This document shows positions 12,868 to 24,371 of a stretch of 64,000 bases of DNA, piece by piece. How positions within the stretch are numbered: the stretch's first letter is position 1; each line of letters begins with the position of its first letter. The notes under the pieces were generated by a model that was given only the letters and a program-made list of their open reading frames with translations, was not told the DNA's origin and ran no database searches. The stretch spans positions 202,443,822-202,507,821 of the forward strand of contig NC_077229.1 in NCBI RefSeq assembly GCF_027887165.1. The letters are read 5' to 3'. This DNA is from Monodelphis domestica. Taxonomy: Eukaryota; Chordata; Mammalia; Didelphimorphia; Didelphidae. The translations under genes and the position numbers were made by a program.

Positions 12868-14515
12868 TTGAAAACTAAGATAAGTCATCTGGAAATAGAG
12901 GCACATGAACTAAAACAAGAAAAGAATGTCTTGATAGCCAAAATCAACCAGCTTGAAAATGAAGCAAAGGAGATGAATGATGAGACAAAGAGGATGAAAG
13001 ATGACCTCCAACAAATATCAGACCAGAAGGAGAATGATGACTATAAGGGCAAATTTTGGGTTGAGACTGAATATAAAATTAATTGGTAGCCAGGGATTAA
13101 TTCAAAGACCAATAAAAAATATTTAAGTCAGTTTATAAATTTTATGGTGGCTTAATTAATATAGAGGGAAGGAATTAAGAAGAAGAGAGAGGAAAAAGGG
13201 TATAGGATTTCTCCGGCCTAACCTGAGCCAAGGGAAGTTCAGAGACCTTCCAGCCACGAGGCCTCCTCTGAGATAAGGGGGGTCCTATGAAGATGGTATC
13301 TTTAGGAAAATTAAAGGAAAAAAAAATCAGCCTAAACTCCGAGAGAGCTCAGTGAAGATGCCTCACCAGAACTAGGCTACTAAGTTTCTCCCAGTATTGT
13401 ATCAAGGACACTCACCACCAAAACCAGACAATAGCTCAGTCACACCAAGATGAAAAGAAGCCTAGCACGCTGCCACCAGCCACCTCTTTGCCACAAGAGC
13501 CAGAGCCACCTCTCCATGAAAAAAGCCCGAGAGAGGAAGTGATGCGAAATATATAGACCATTTTTTACATCACTTCCTGCATCTCACATGTACCAATGGT
13601 AGCTTAAACTTGACTTATTACAGCCCAGGGGTCTGCTGGTTGTTTCTGATTTGTTATTTGCTACCACATGACTGTCATAGGCCATCCTTCTCAACATTTA
13701 ATCCTTAAGTAGGGTCGTAGACATTCCTGTTTTGTTGGACTAAGCAGGGTGGAGTAAATCTAAAATTCACATGACCAAAAAGCCAGGGATGAAATCCAGT
13801 CTTTAAGAACCAGAATACATCAACTAGAATCAAGTAACTTCGCAAGGTAGCAGGACACTATAAAACAAAATGAAAAAAAAATGAAAAAAATTGAGGAAAA
13901 TATGAAGCACCTCATTCACAAAACAGAAGATTTAGAAAAACATTCTAGGAGAGACAACTTAAAAATCATTTGTCTACCAGAAGACCATGACAAAAAAAAG
14001 AAAAAAAGTGTGGACATCATTCTACAGGAAATTGTTCAAGAAAACTGCCCTGATATTATAGAACAAGATGGAAAAGTGGAGATAGAAAGAATCCATAGAT
14101 CACCTCCTATACTTAATCCCCAACTGACAACACCCAGGACTGTTATAGCCAAATTCAAGAACTATCAGATCAAGGAAAAATATTACAAGCTGTTAAGAAG
14201 AAGTCATTCAGATGTCATAGAACCATAGAGAGGAAAACATAGGATTTGGCTGCATCTACGCTGAAGGACCGAAAGGCATGGAATACGATATTACAGAAAG
14301 CAAGGGAACTAGGTCTACAACCAAGAATCAACTACCCAGCAAAAGTGAGTATATTCTTACAGGGGAAAGCATGGTCATTTAACAAAATAGAAGAATTCCA
14401 AGAATTTCTAAAGAAAAGACCAGACCTGAACAGAAATTTGATGGATAAGCACAGAACTGAAGGGAATCATCAAAAGGTAATTAAAAAAAGAGGGAAAAAA
14501 GAAAAACAAAACTGA
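12868..14515 (+). pseudogene. L1 ORF1 (RNA-binding chaperone), broken by an LTR
   Basis: Before the LTR (12,868-13,050) it encodes a heptad-like coiled coil (MKTKISHLEIEAHELKQEKN, then LQQISDQKEND). After the LTR (13,881-14,228) come the end of the coil and the RRM-type core ('HSRRDNLKIICLPE', 'PRTVIAKFKNYQIKEK'). In another frame (14,246-14,515) lies the C-terminal domain ('RKAWNTILQKARELGLQPRI', 'FLKKRPDLN'). In L1 this protein trimerises and coats the element's RNA. Here it is interrupted and frameshifted. Confidence 0.9.
13057..13777 (-). mobile_element. solo ERV LTR, group 1 copy b, inside L1 ORF1
   Basis: Begins TGGGTTGAGACTG and ends ACATGACCA (TG...CA). On both sides the L1 ORF1 reading is recognisable (DDYKGK before, ARDEIQSL-type reading after), so the insertion edges are well placed. 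The flanking target duplication is a short A-rich string of about 4 bp. A TATA-like 'aaatatatagacc' at about 13,547 is shared with copy a. Reverse orientation relative to the 35-37 kb provirus. Fossil, no internal genes. Confidence 0.85.
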
Positions 14516-15199
14516 ACAAAAAAAAAACTTTTTAAGAGACCAAAATAAGTTAAAATGATATGTATTTCTATAAGAAAAGAGGACATTGGTAACTCTTAAA
14601 AATTGTTATTATCACCAGGGCAGCTAGAAGAAATACACTTAGAGGGAATAGTGACAAACTGTATAGGATAAAATGCCAAGATATAAATATGTATACAGAT
14701 TTATGTATGCATAAATACATATATATATGTATATGTATACAAATAGATCTAAAAAAAGAGGTTAATACTAAAAGAAATGAGAAAAGAAACAAAAGGGAGT
14801 AATTTATATCCCAAAGAAGCTCATGGTAGGAAGGGGAAGAAAATCAATACACTGGAAGGGTAAAGAGGTTGGAGATAGGAAATATTCAACTCTTAAGTTC
14901 ATTGAAATTGACTCAAAGAGAGAAGAACAATCAAATACATTGGGGAAGAGAACTGATTTTTGCACATAGGGAAGTAGATGGGTAATAAATGCACTGGTGG
15001 AGAGGGAAGCAGTACAAGGGATGGAGAGGGTGGAAGTAGTTTAAAAAGACTGTAAAGAAAATAAGGGGAGAATAAGAAGGGAGTGGGTAGAAAGGGAAGT
15101 AAAATAAGGGTGGGAATTAGGGAAACTGATTAAAAACAAAACATTGGTGTAGAAGGAAATAGTGAAAGAAGAAAAGGCAGGACTGGAGTAGAAATCAAA

Positions 15200-18100
15200 A
15201 TGCTGGGAAATACACAACTGGTAATCATAAGTCTGAATGTGAAAGGAAAGAACTCACCCATAAAATACAAGAAAATAGAAGAGTGGATTAGAATCCAAAA
15301 CCCTACCATATGCTGTCTACAAGAAACACACATGAGGAAGGTAGACACACATAGGGTAAAAGTAAGAGGATGGAGGCAAATCTATTGGGCATCAACTAAT
15401 AAAAAGAAGATAGGAGCCTCAATCATGATATCTGAAAAAGCCAAAGTAAAAGTAGATCAGGTCAAAATAGATAGGGAAGGTAATTAAATCTTGATAAAAT
15501 GCAGTGTAGACAATGAGGAAATATCAGTACTCAACATATATACAAAAAATGGCATAGCATCCAAAATTCTAAAGGAAAGGGTAGTGGAGCTCAAGGATGA
15601 AACAAATAGGTAAAGCATACTAGTGGGAGACCTGAAACTTCCTCTTTCAGAACCAGATATATCACACCAAAAAATAAATAAGAAAGAGGTAAGAGAAGTG
15701 AATTAAATCTTAGAAAAATGAATTAGTAGATATGTGGACAATAATAAATTGGGAAAAAAAGGAATACACCTTCTTTTTAGCAGCACATGGTACATTCACA
15801 AAGATTGACCATGTATAAGGGAATAAAAACATTACAAACAAGGGTAAAAGACCAGAAGTAATAAATGCAACCTTCTCAGATCACAATGCAATGAAAATAA
15901 TAATTAGTGAGGCTACATGGAGAGGTAAATAAAAATTTAATTGGAAATTAAATAATATGATTCTCCAAATTTGATTAAAGAACAAATCATAGAATCAATT
16001 AACAACGTTATTGAAGAAAATGACAATGATAAGACTTCCTTTCAGAATCTATGGGATGCAGCCAAAGCAGTACTCAGGGGGAAATTTATATCTTGAGGTC
16101 ATATATTAACAAATTAGAGAGGGCAGAGGTCAATGAATTTGGCATGCAAATTAAAAAAACTAGAAAGTGAACAAATTAAAAATCCTCAGATTAAGACTAA
16201 ATTAGTGATCTAAAAATCAAAGGAGAAATTAATAAAATTGAAAGTCAAAGAACTATTGATTTAATAAACAAGACTAGAAACTGGTACTTTGAAAACAAAT
16301 AGAAAAATTACTGGTCAATCAATTAAAAAAAGGAAAGACAAAAACCAAATTGATTGTATCCAAGATGAAAAGGGAGACCTCGCCTCTAACGAAGAGGAAA
16401 TTAAGGAAATCATTAAAAATTATTATGCCTAATTATATGGCAATAAATATGGAAACCTAGGTGATATGAATGAATATTTACAAAAATATAAATTGCCTAG
16501 ACTAACTGAGGAAGAAATAGACTACCTAAGCAACCTCATATCAGAAAAAGAAATTGAACAAGCCATCAAAGAAATCCCTAAGAAAAAAATCTCAAGGTCT
16601 AGATTGATTCACAAATGAATTCTATCAAACATTCAATGAAGAACTAATACCAATATTTTACAAAAAAATTGACAGAAAAAGCAAAGAAGGAGTTCTACCA
16701 AATTCCTTTTATGGCACAAATATGGTACTGATTCCAAAGCCAGGCAGGTCAAAAACAGAAAAATAAAAGTATAGACCAATCTCCTTAATGAATAGAGATG
16801 CAAAAATTTTAAATAGGATACTAGTAAAAAGACACCAGCAAGTAATCACGAGGGTTATTCACTATGACCAGGTAGGATTCATACCAGGAATGCAAGGATG
16901 GTTCAATATTAGGAAAACCATCCACATAATTGACCACATCAACAAGTAAACCAAAAAAAATCACATGATTATCTCAATAGATGCAGAAAAAGCCTTTGAC
17001 AAAATACAACACCCATTCCTATTAAAACAGTAGAAAGTATAGGAATAGAAAGGTCTTTCCTAAAATGAATAAACAGTATATATCTAAAACCATCAGCAAG
17101 TATCATCTGCAATGGGGAAAAATTAGAATCCTTCTCAATAAGATTAGGAGTGAAACAAGGATGCCCATTGTCACTTCTATTCTTAAACATTGTAGTAGAA
17201 ACAATAAGAGTAGCTATTAGAGAAGAAAAAGAAATTAAAGTTATTAAAATAGGCAATGAGGAGACCAAGCTATCAGTCATCGCAGATGATATGATGGTCT
17301 ACTTATAGAATCCTAGAGAATACACAAAAAAACTAGTGGAAATACTCAACAACTTTAGCAAAGTTGCAAGATACAAAATAAATCCACCTAAATCATCAGC
17401 ATTTCTATATATTTCCAAAACATCCAGGCATCAGGAGTTAGAGAGAGAAATTCCTTTTAAACTCACCATAGACAATATGAAATAGTTAGGAATCTATCTG
17501 CCAAGACAAACATAGGAAATATTTTAACACAACTACAAAACACTATCCACAAAATTAAAACTAGATCTAAATAATTGGAAAAACATGAATTGCTCGTGGG
17601 TAGAATGAGATAACATGATAAAAATGACTATCCTACCCAAATTAATTGACTTATTTAGTGCCAAACCCATTAAACTACCTAGAAAATTTTTTACTGAATT
17701 ATAAATTAAACTATAGCAAAGTGCATTTGGAAAAACAAAAATATCAAGAATATCAAGGGAAATACTGAAAAATATGTGAACAAAGGTGGCCTAACAGGAC
17801 AAGACCTCAAAGTACACTATAAAGCAGTGGTCATCAAAACAGTATGGTAGTGGCTAAGAGACAGAAGGGAGGATCAGTGGAATAGACTTGGGGTAAGTGA
17901 CCTCAGGAAGACAGTCTATGATAAACCCAAAGATCCCAGATTTGGGGACAAAAATCGACTATTTGACAACAACTACTGGGAAAATTGTCTGCCCTTTGAT
18001 CCAGCCATAGCACTGCTGGGCTTGTACCCCAAAGAGATAATGGACAAAAAGACTCGTACAAAAATATTCATAGCTGCGCTCTTTGTGGTGGCCAAAAATT

Positions 18101-18312
18101 GGAAAATGAGGGGATGCCCTTCAATTGGGGTATGGCTGAACAAATTGTGGTATATGTTGGTGATGGAATACTATTGTGCTAAAAGGAATAATAAAGTGGA
18201 GGAATTCCATGGAGACTGGAACAACCTCCAGGAAGTGATGCAGAGCGAAAGGAGCAGAACCAGGAAAACATTATACACAGAGACTGATACATTGTGGTAC
18301 AATCGAAGGTGA
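15200..18312 (+). pseudogene. L1 ORF2 (endonuclease-reverse transcriptase), broken
   Basis: 15,200-15,487 reads as the AP-like endonuclease start (MLGNTQLVIISLNVKGKN, then 'ICCLQETHMRK'). The reverse transcriptase region is recognisable over 16,440-17,300 in several frames, with the 'ADDMMVYL' catalytic stretch near 17,285. The C-terminal piece 18,022-18,312 (YPKEIMDKKTRTKIFIAALF) ends at the normal L1 stop. Numerous stops plus an internal deletion of about 0.7 kb make it non-functional. Confidence 0.92.
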
Positions 18313-18739
18313 TGGACTTCTCCATTAGTATCAATGCAATTTCCCTGAACAATCTGCAGGGATCTAAAAAAAAATACTACCCACAAGCAGAGGATAAACT
18401 GTGGGAGTAAAAACACCGCTGAAAAGCAACTGCTTGACTACAGGGTTCGAGGAGATAAGACTGAGGAGAGACTCTAAATGAACACTGTAATGCAAACTCC
18501 AACAACAGGGAAATGGGTTCGAGTCAAGAACACATGTGATAACCAGTGGAATCATGCATCGGCTATGGGAGAGGGAAAGGCGGGGGGAGGGGGAAGGGGA
18601 GGGGAGGAAAAGAAAACGATCTTTGTTTCCAGTGAATAATGTATGAAAACGACCAAATAAAATAATATTTAAAAAAATAAAAAAAAAGAAATTAACAATC
18701 TTGGGTTTCTGTGTTCAAACCTATTCTCCCCTCACTTAA

Positions 18740-18890
18740 GGAGGCCCTATAAGATCATAAGATCATAGATCCAGAGCTGGAAGGGACCTCAGAAGACATT
18801 TTGCTCAACTCCTACATTCAATATTTGGGGAAACTAAGACTTAAGTGCCCATAGTCACACTGCTAGTTATACAGCAGGTATGTAAAGGTG
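18740..18890 (+). repeat. MIR-family SINE fragment
   Basis: 'gatcatagatccagagctgg', 'aagggacctcagaagacatt' and 'ctgctagttatacagcaggt' appear in the order of the mammalian MIR/MIR3-type tRNA-derived SINE, sense on plus. Confidence 0.8.
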
Positions 18891-19320
18891 AAAATTATTG
18901 GTTGGACAATAATTTTATGAAATTATTTGGTCGCCAATATTTATTATATCTTGAGTCAAACATTTATGCATAAGTATTTATAAATAGTGAGGAAACAGTA
19001 AAAAAGAGAAATATTAGTGGGATAGAGAAGTTATCTATCCTATCAATATCAATGTTTTGCTCAAGGTCTGCTTAATCCAGGCATAGATTAAATAGCTCTC
19101 AGTAAGGAAGGCTGGTAGTGAATAACCATGTGGCTTCCTCTAAGATGGAAGCTAATCTGTTAGGAAACTAGGAAGGGAGTCAGTCCTTCACTCACCCAAT
19201 GAAGTAGTCCATGAGTCAGAGTCCAAGTTGAAGCCAAGCTGCATGCCCACTATCAAAGCTGCAGTCACCAGCAAAGCTCCCTCAAAGACTATCTCGAGGA
19301 AACACTCTCTTCATACTATC
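18891..19320. mobile_element. probable LTR-like repeat fragment
   Basis: Begins TGAAAATTATTGGTTGGACAA. Its second half ('cagtccttcactcaccca...') resembles the 'cagctattcactcaccca' part of the group 2 LTR at 60.49 kb. Cut at 19,321 by a poly-T. Family assignment is tentative. Confidence 0.4.
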
Positions 19321-20260
19321 TTTTTTTTTTTTGAATAGTGATCAGAAAAGGATTTTTATTTTTGCATTTGTTTATAACTTTTTAATGTACTCAGTCAATT
19401 TTTGTAAAGGGGTTTTACATATACATATACACATAAACACACACAAATATATATATATATATATGTATACATAAAACATATACATATCTGTATCTACCTC
19501 CACACACTTTGTTTCCTTTCAATAATTGCCAGTTAAAATTTCTAACTCTTCTCATTCTACTTGGGCTCTTTACTTTTTTGTCCAATTTCTGGTTTATTTG
19601 TCTAGCTATTCTATAGTTATACTTTTAATGTCAATTAACCTAGATACTATGCCATTTAGTGTATATATAGTCTATTGAGATTGTCTTTAGTATATTTCAG
19701 CCAAGTATAGTTCCCTTATCTCCTTTAATGGAATCTATTTTTGCCATTATCTTTTTTTGAAATAACTTCTACTCTTTCTTTTCTGAGTTCAGCTGAATAG
19801 ATTTTGCTCCAGCTCATTATTTTAAGGCTATATGGCTTTATGTTTCTAATCCATTCTATCTTCTTCTGATTTATGGGAGAATTCATCTCATTCACTTTTA
19901 GTAATGATTTTTATGCATTTCTCTCCATCCTCTTACATCTCATACTTTTTTCCTCTTTGCTCCTTACCCTCTCTTTACAGTTTGCCAATGCTCTAAAATG
20001 GATACAGCTTCAACTGCCCTCTCTTCTTTCCTTTACCCAGATCCTAATCACAGATTCTTATTCCTTCTTTTTCCTTTTAAACTTCAGTGATCTCTGCTCT
20101 ACTCTTAAAATTTTGCTTTTATGAATAATCCCTCCTTAGATGTCTCTTCCTCTCATTCCTTCCTTTCTTCTCTCCTCTTTCTGCTGAGTTGACTGTATTT
20201 CTTCTGAAGCAAACTTTGGGTGTTCTATTATCTTTTGATCAATTCAGACGAAGGTAAGAT
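19321..20260 (-). mobile_element. LINE (L1/HAL1-type) remnant, reverse orientation
   Basis: A poly-T at 19,321 would be the tail of a minus-strand element. 19,560-19,920 has the T-rich antisense wording seen in old mammalian L1 3' halves ('ctaatccattctatcttctt', 'tgggagaattcatctcattc'). No frame survives. An 83-codon plus-strand frame at 19,873 is an artefact. 20,260-20,960 holds no gene I can identify. Confidence 0.45.
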
Positions 20261-20960
20261 TTTAAGTAATGGCTGATCCTCTACCCCTTTTCTCTTTCCA
20301 GGCCTGGCATTTCTATCTATTGTGCTAACTAGCTGCCCCCCACCCCTACCCCAACTGTTAATAAGCCTGGGAAGGAGATGGACAAGAGGGATTTAAGATT
20401 TGGATGTGGTTCAAACCAAAGCCGCATGTACAAAGTAGGATCAATGGAAAGCATACACATGTTAAAACATTCAATTTAAACTAATTTTTTATTAAATATC
20501 CAAAAGAAAAGTTCACACTAAAAAACTTTCATCCCCAATTTTACTTTACTACAGACTACTGAAGAGAGGCTTATAGTTACTAAATATCAGCTTTAGCTTT
20601 TCTTGATTTTTCCACATTAATAAAATTTTTTTTAAGAAATCAATGCACTGAGTCAACTTTTCAATCGTTTTTCCAGTTTTCTGGAGTTACCCAACACACA
20701 TACCCAAATAGATTTATCAGGAGAAACATTTAAAATTGACAACAAATTAGACAGCATTTAAATTATCTTTTCATTCCTTAAAATTTTAAGTTGGGGCAAA
20801 TATCCCCCAATTACCTTCCAGTTTATGAAGAATCTCAGGTGGACAATTCAACTTCAGAGCAATCCAATGTCAACACACAAAAACTGTTGGATATGTCCTA
20901 CTTGACCTTGGACACTGAACATGTTCTAAGTAAAGCTTATTTGACACTTCATATTAGAAA

Positions 20961-22500
20961 TTTTTTTTATTTTCTTTGATTGTCAGACTTTATTCTAAAT
21001 CTGTCCCATTCCCTTACAAAATTGGTAAAATAAAAAATAAATGTAATTATCGTAGCATCAAATTTTAAAGCTTTCAAAGAGAAAATGAATGTCTCCTGAA
21101 TTCATGTAACATTCCACCCCTTCGAGTCTTAATTAGGAATTTCCCATTATAAATCCGCCCCACATATTAGGAAAATAGCATTAGGATGACATTCTCTCTA
21201 CTGGTGTCCCAGAAATAAGCACCATTAACATCCTCAATACAAACTTCTTCATAAATCATCTCTAATAGAGCAGCCACCAGAGCTAGGTAGAATGACAAAA
21301 TACCTCCCAGGATTTTTTGTCAAATCACTAGAGCAGAGGCAGAACTATTTAGATATTTTTTAATAGCTTTTGAATTTTTGTGGATTAGAAGTCACCTTGG
21401 AAAAGATGAAACATTTTCAAAAAATTTAGAAATAAAAATTGCCCTAATTCACCACAACATTATAACTGTTATTACAAATCACTAAAACCCCTTAAGTGTT
21501 GAACTTGAAATGAACATATTCATTTTCTAATTGAAAATTTTGCTAGATTGGATTAATAAATAATACAGTTCTGCTCAGTTACTGCTCATCAAGTGTTCAA
21601 GTCTGCAACACCTCAGGGATTCAAAGCCAAGCCAAGTCACTTTTCTCAGTTTGTCACCTAATGATTTTCAATGTGGGAAGTCAAGAGGTGGCCTGTTTAA
21701 TTCTTGGGTAGAAGTAGGTAAATAAATTACAGTTTGTGTAAAGTTTGTTTTCAGAACCATCAGGATCGGCCAAGAAGGTCGAGTTGTTTTGTTTTTTTCA
21801 AGTGATGGACTTAAATCACTCACTGATTTTGCACTGTTTTCCCATAACCTCCTCTCCCAGCATCGTAGTCTTGTCTGTACTCATCTCGCACCTGGCCCCC
21901 AGACCGTCCCCTTCCATATTGCCTGCCCTCTCGGAATCCTGCATCCCAGTCTGTGCGGATGATCCGGTCATCCAGGTGAGTCCCATTAATGTACCGCATG
22001 GCGTTCTCGGCGTCGGCACGGCAGTAGTACTCCACGAAGCAGAAGCCGCAGGCTGTTTTCTTTACTTTATCCAGGCCCATGATTATTTTCTTAATGTCCC
22101 CGCTTTTACTGAAGAGTTCGTAGATCTGTTCCTCCGTGGTGTAAAAGGACAGGTTCCCGACACACAGAGTGCAGCTTTTCTTTAATAATTTTTCTTGGTC
22201 TTCCATTTTACCTCGGAACTGCTGGTCACGGTACCAGCCGAGCTCCACATAGGAGTCGCTCTGCAGCGCAATCAGAAGCCCACCCGACATGATGGCGATG
22301 ACCCAGACTGAGGTAAGGGTAGGATGGGGCGGAGGCAGCGGTAGGGTATGGCCACGCGGCTGCGAGAGAAGAAGGCGGTGGTGGTGGTGCCTCCGGCCGG
22401 GAGAAGCGCAGAAAAGGAAGACGAAGGGCGATTCGAGAAGAAATATCGTGAGGAACGGAGGCGGCTGGGGCAAACGGCAAGGTCGGCGACCAGCGCGATC
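20961..22500 (-). mobile_element. processed retrocopy of NCBP2 mRNA (whole insert)
   Basis: On the minus strand the insert runs from a GC- and CpG-rich 5' leader (about 22,500-22,291), unlike its AT-rich surroundings, through an uninterrupted coding frame (22,290-21,820) and about 830 bp of 3' UTR-like sequence. It reaches AATAAA (20,994-20,989) and then an A-rich run (AAAGAAAATAAAAAAAA, 20,977-20,961). Loss of all introns plus an A-tail is the hallmark of LINE-driven mRNA retroposition. I could not find a convincing target-site duplication, and the 3' end is inferred from the polyadenylation-like signal only. Confidence 0.8.
21820..22290 (-). CDS. NCBP2-like: NCBP2-like cap-binding protein CBP20, intronless
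   Basis: 156 codons, exactly the length of mammalian CBP20, the small subunit of the nuclear cap-binding complex, which grips the m7G cap of RNA polymerase II transcripts together with NCBP1. The start MSGGLL and end GYGKTVQNQ match the parent. A single RRM spans about residues 40-118: RNP2 reads LCVGNL and RNP1 reads GFCFVEYY (residues 82-89). The Arg/Gly-rich tail [20 protein letters not shown] is intact. Of the cap-sandwich tyrosines known from CBP20, Tyr20 is kept but Tyr43 is Cys (codon at 22,164-22,162 reads TGT). Phe83 and Phe85 are kept. Other differences from human (K7I, R10Q, S18G, Q19W, D28K, N29M) cluster in the N-terminal cap-side segment. The frame stays open upstream to 22,473, but ATG 22,290 is the conserved start. 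It could be a young pseudogene without stops or an expressed retrogene. Identity is certain; function is not. Confidence 0.9.
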   Translation of the reverse strand: MSGGLLIALQSDSYVELGWYRDQQFRGKMEDQEKLLKKSCTLCVGNLSFYTTEEQIYELFSKSGDIKKIIMGLDKVKKTACGFCFVEYYCRADAENAMRYINGTHLDDRIIRTDWDAGFREGRQYGRGRSGGQVRDEYRQDYDAGRGGYGKTVQNQ

Positions 22501-22544
22501 AATGAAAAGAATCTATACTATCATCTTAAAGACAATCTGCATCA

Positions 22545-22935
22545 GGGTGAAGGATTTCATGGTTTTTTTGGTGGCTCCTTGTCCCTTCCCCTCTTCACAG
22601 GGGTCAATCACAATTTCCAAATTGTCTAGCACTGCCCAGGGGGACGGTGTCTGTGGGATAGGTTTCTCACCTCCTTAAGTTTAAGTTCACATCTAAGGGT
22701 GTGAATTTTCTAAAATTCACCTTCTGGAGGGGTGAATACTCATCCTGGCTGATTGAGTTTCTGAGGGTGTGAATTCATTAACTGTTTTTCAAGATCATCC
22801 ACCTACTTCAAGCTTGTGTTGATTCAACCAGAAGGTAGACAAAGGAGAGTCAATCCTGTCTTCACAATCTATTGAAGTACTTAAATTAGTGTTAACTCAG
22901 GATAGACAATAGAGTAAAGAATTCTTTTTCACAGG
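22545..22935 (-). mobile_element. ERV LTR group 2, partial copy
   Basis: Shares with 60.65-61.0 kb, in order, 'ttcacaggggtcaatcaca', 'tttccaaatt', 'gtgtctgtggg', 'gaaggtagacaaaggagagt' and 'cttcacaatct'. Only one side of the LTR is present. It stops close to the GC-rich 5' end of the NCBP2 retrocopy, so one insertion probably broke the other. Fossil, no internal genes. Confidence 0.75.
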
Positions 22936-23724
22936 TGTGGGATATGAACCAAAGTTCTGTGATTTCAGAGTGAGTGTTCTTTCCCATAGTCTTTCACAAT
23001 TTCTGCTATCACTAATATTTTGGTGTAACATCACCAAATCTTGATTATTTTGGGGAAGATGAATAGAAATATGGTTGGAAAAATATAATATACATAAACA
23101 GCCAGAAACAGATAGAAAAAGAAAAATGGTTCTCAATCTTTTATGATCTACTTATCTTTCCATAGTGATGATTGAAAGGTAGGTAGGGGGTACATTGGGT
23201 AAATTATGCTATAGTCAAAGATTAATGTAACTCTTGATAATCTATATGTGAAACTTGGCTAACCAACAACAAATTAGTGTAGAAAAAGAATATTATCAGG
23301 TGAACATCTTTAAGTGGAATCATCATTTCACAGACTTAGGTGATAGAAAACTGGTTCCAGAGTTTTCACGTGAGAAGAGAGATTGCAAAATTCATTCATA
23401 TCTATACTTCAGAAGAAATAAGGAACATCATTTTTATGAAGATTAACTTCATGAAATTGAATCAATTTATTTTCCTCAAGATGTCTGCAAAGATAGTTGC
23501 AGTCTCATGGCTAATAACAGTTTTGCATAGGATCAAAGAAAATAAAGAGGATCTAAATAGAAATTTGTAAGTCTCCAAATCACATTATCATAAATGAAAT
23601 ATCTTATAATTTCAAGGATACAACAGAGAGAAGATGGTGGCAAATATATTTTGAAGCAATATAGTTTAAAATAAAAATGAATGAAGGCAAGTGTTACAAA
23701 GAATTGAAAGCAACTGTGTTGAGT
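22936..23724. other. no gene seen
   Basis: AT-rich. Short frames (63-79 codons) without recognisable domains. The right half may be decayed LINE 3' sequence running into the L1 piece at 23,725. Confidence 0.4.
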
Positions 23725-24300
23725 CAAATTTCTAAGAATACAAGTCATTCCCCAATTGATAAATGGTTAAAAACACAAACAGGCAGTTCTCAAATGGAGA
23801 AATTAAAGCTAACTTTAGTCAGATGAAAAATGATTCAAAGCACTATTAATTAGAAAAATGAAGATTAAAATAGCAATGAGGTACCACCTCATATCTATGA
23901 GATTGGCTGATATAACAAAAAAGGAAAATGATAAATGTTGTAAGTGATAGAGCAAAATTGTGTCACTAAATTCACTGTTGGTAGAACTGTGAACTGATTT
24001 AACAATTCTGGAAAGCAGTTGGAATTATAATCAAAGGGCCATAAATCTGGGTATGTGCTTTAACCCAAGAAAAGCTTTAGTAGTACTATATCCCAAAGAG
24101 ATCAAAAATAGGGGGGAAAGACCAATTTAGACAAAAATATTTAAAGCAGCTTTTTCTTGTGGTGGTAAAGAAAATGTGGAAAATGAAGAGTTGTCCATCA
24201 ATTATGGAATGGCTGAACAAGTTTTGATATATGTTTATAATAGAACACACTATTGTGCTATAAAAAATTATGAACAGGACAATCATTAAAATATCTGGGA
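23725..24300 (+). mobile_element. old L1 3' fragment (ORF2 C-terminus)
   Basis: Follows the L1 ORF2 C-terminal order seen at 47.7-48.3 kb: 'attccccaattgataaatgg', 'atgaggtaccacctcatatc', 'gattggctgatataac', 'cactgttggtagaactgtga', 'atggaatggctgaacaag'. Heavily mutated, so an older L1 generation than the 41 kb copy. Confidence 0.85.
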
Positions 24301-24371
24301 AAACTTGTATTAATTAATGCAAAATGAAGCAAGATAAATGAAATAATGTACTGTTCCAAATGTGAATATCT

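Larger units (their letters stand above)
11990..18690 (+). mobile_element. near-full-length L1 retrotransposon, disrupted
   Basis: Order fits a whole L1: 5' UTR about 11,990-12,660 (starting near 'gaatcaagatgg'), ORF1 about 12,660-14,515 interrupted by an LTR, inter-ORF region, ORF2 from 15,200, 3' UTR 18,313-18,660, and an A-rich tail to about 18,690. Many stops and frameshifts, so it cannot move itself. ORF2 lacks about 0.7 kb relative to the copy at 41-45 kb: at about 17,975 'aactactgggaaaattg' joins directly to 'tctgccctttgatccagcc'. The 3' UTR closely matches that of the L1 at 61.7 kb. Confidence 0.92.

Noticed and set aside
22291-22678. 129- and 93-codon plus-strand frames and extended minus frames at the NCBP2 copy
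   Set aside because: They lie in the GC-rich leader of the retrocopy or its LTR neighbour; long open frames are expected in such composition.
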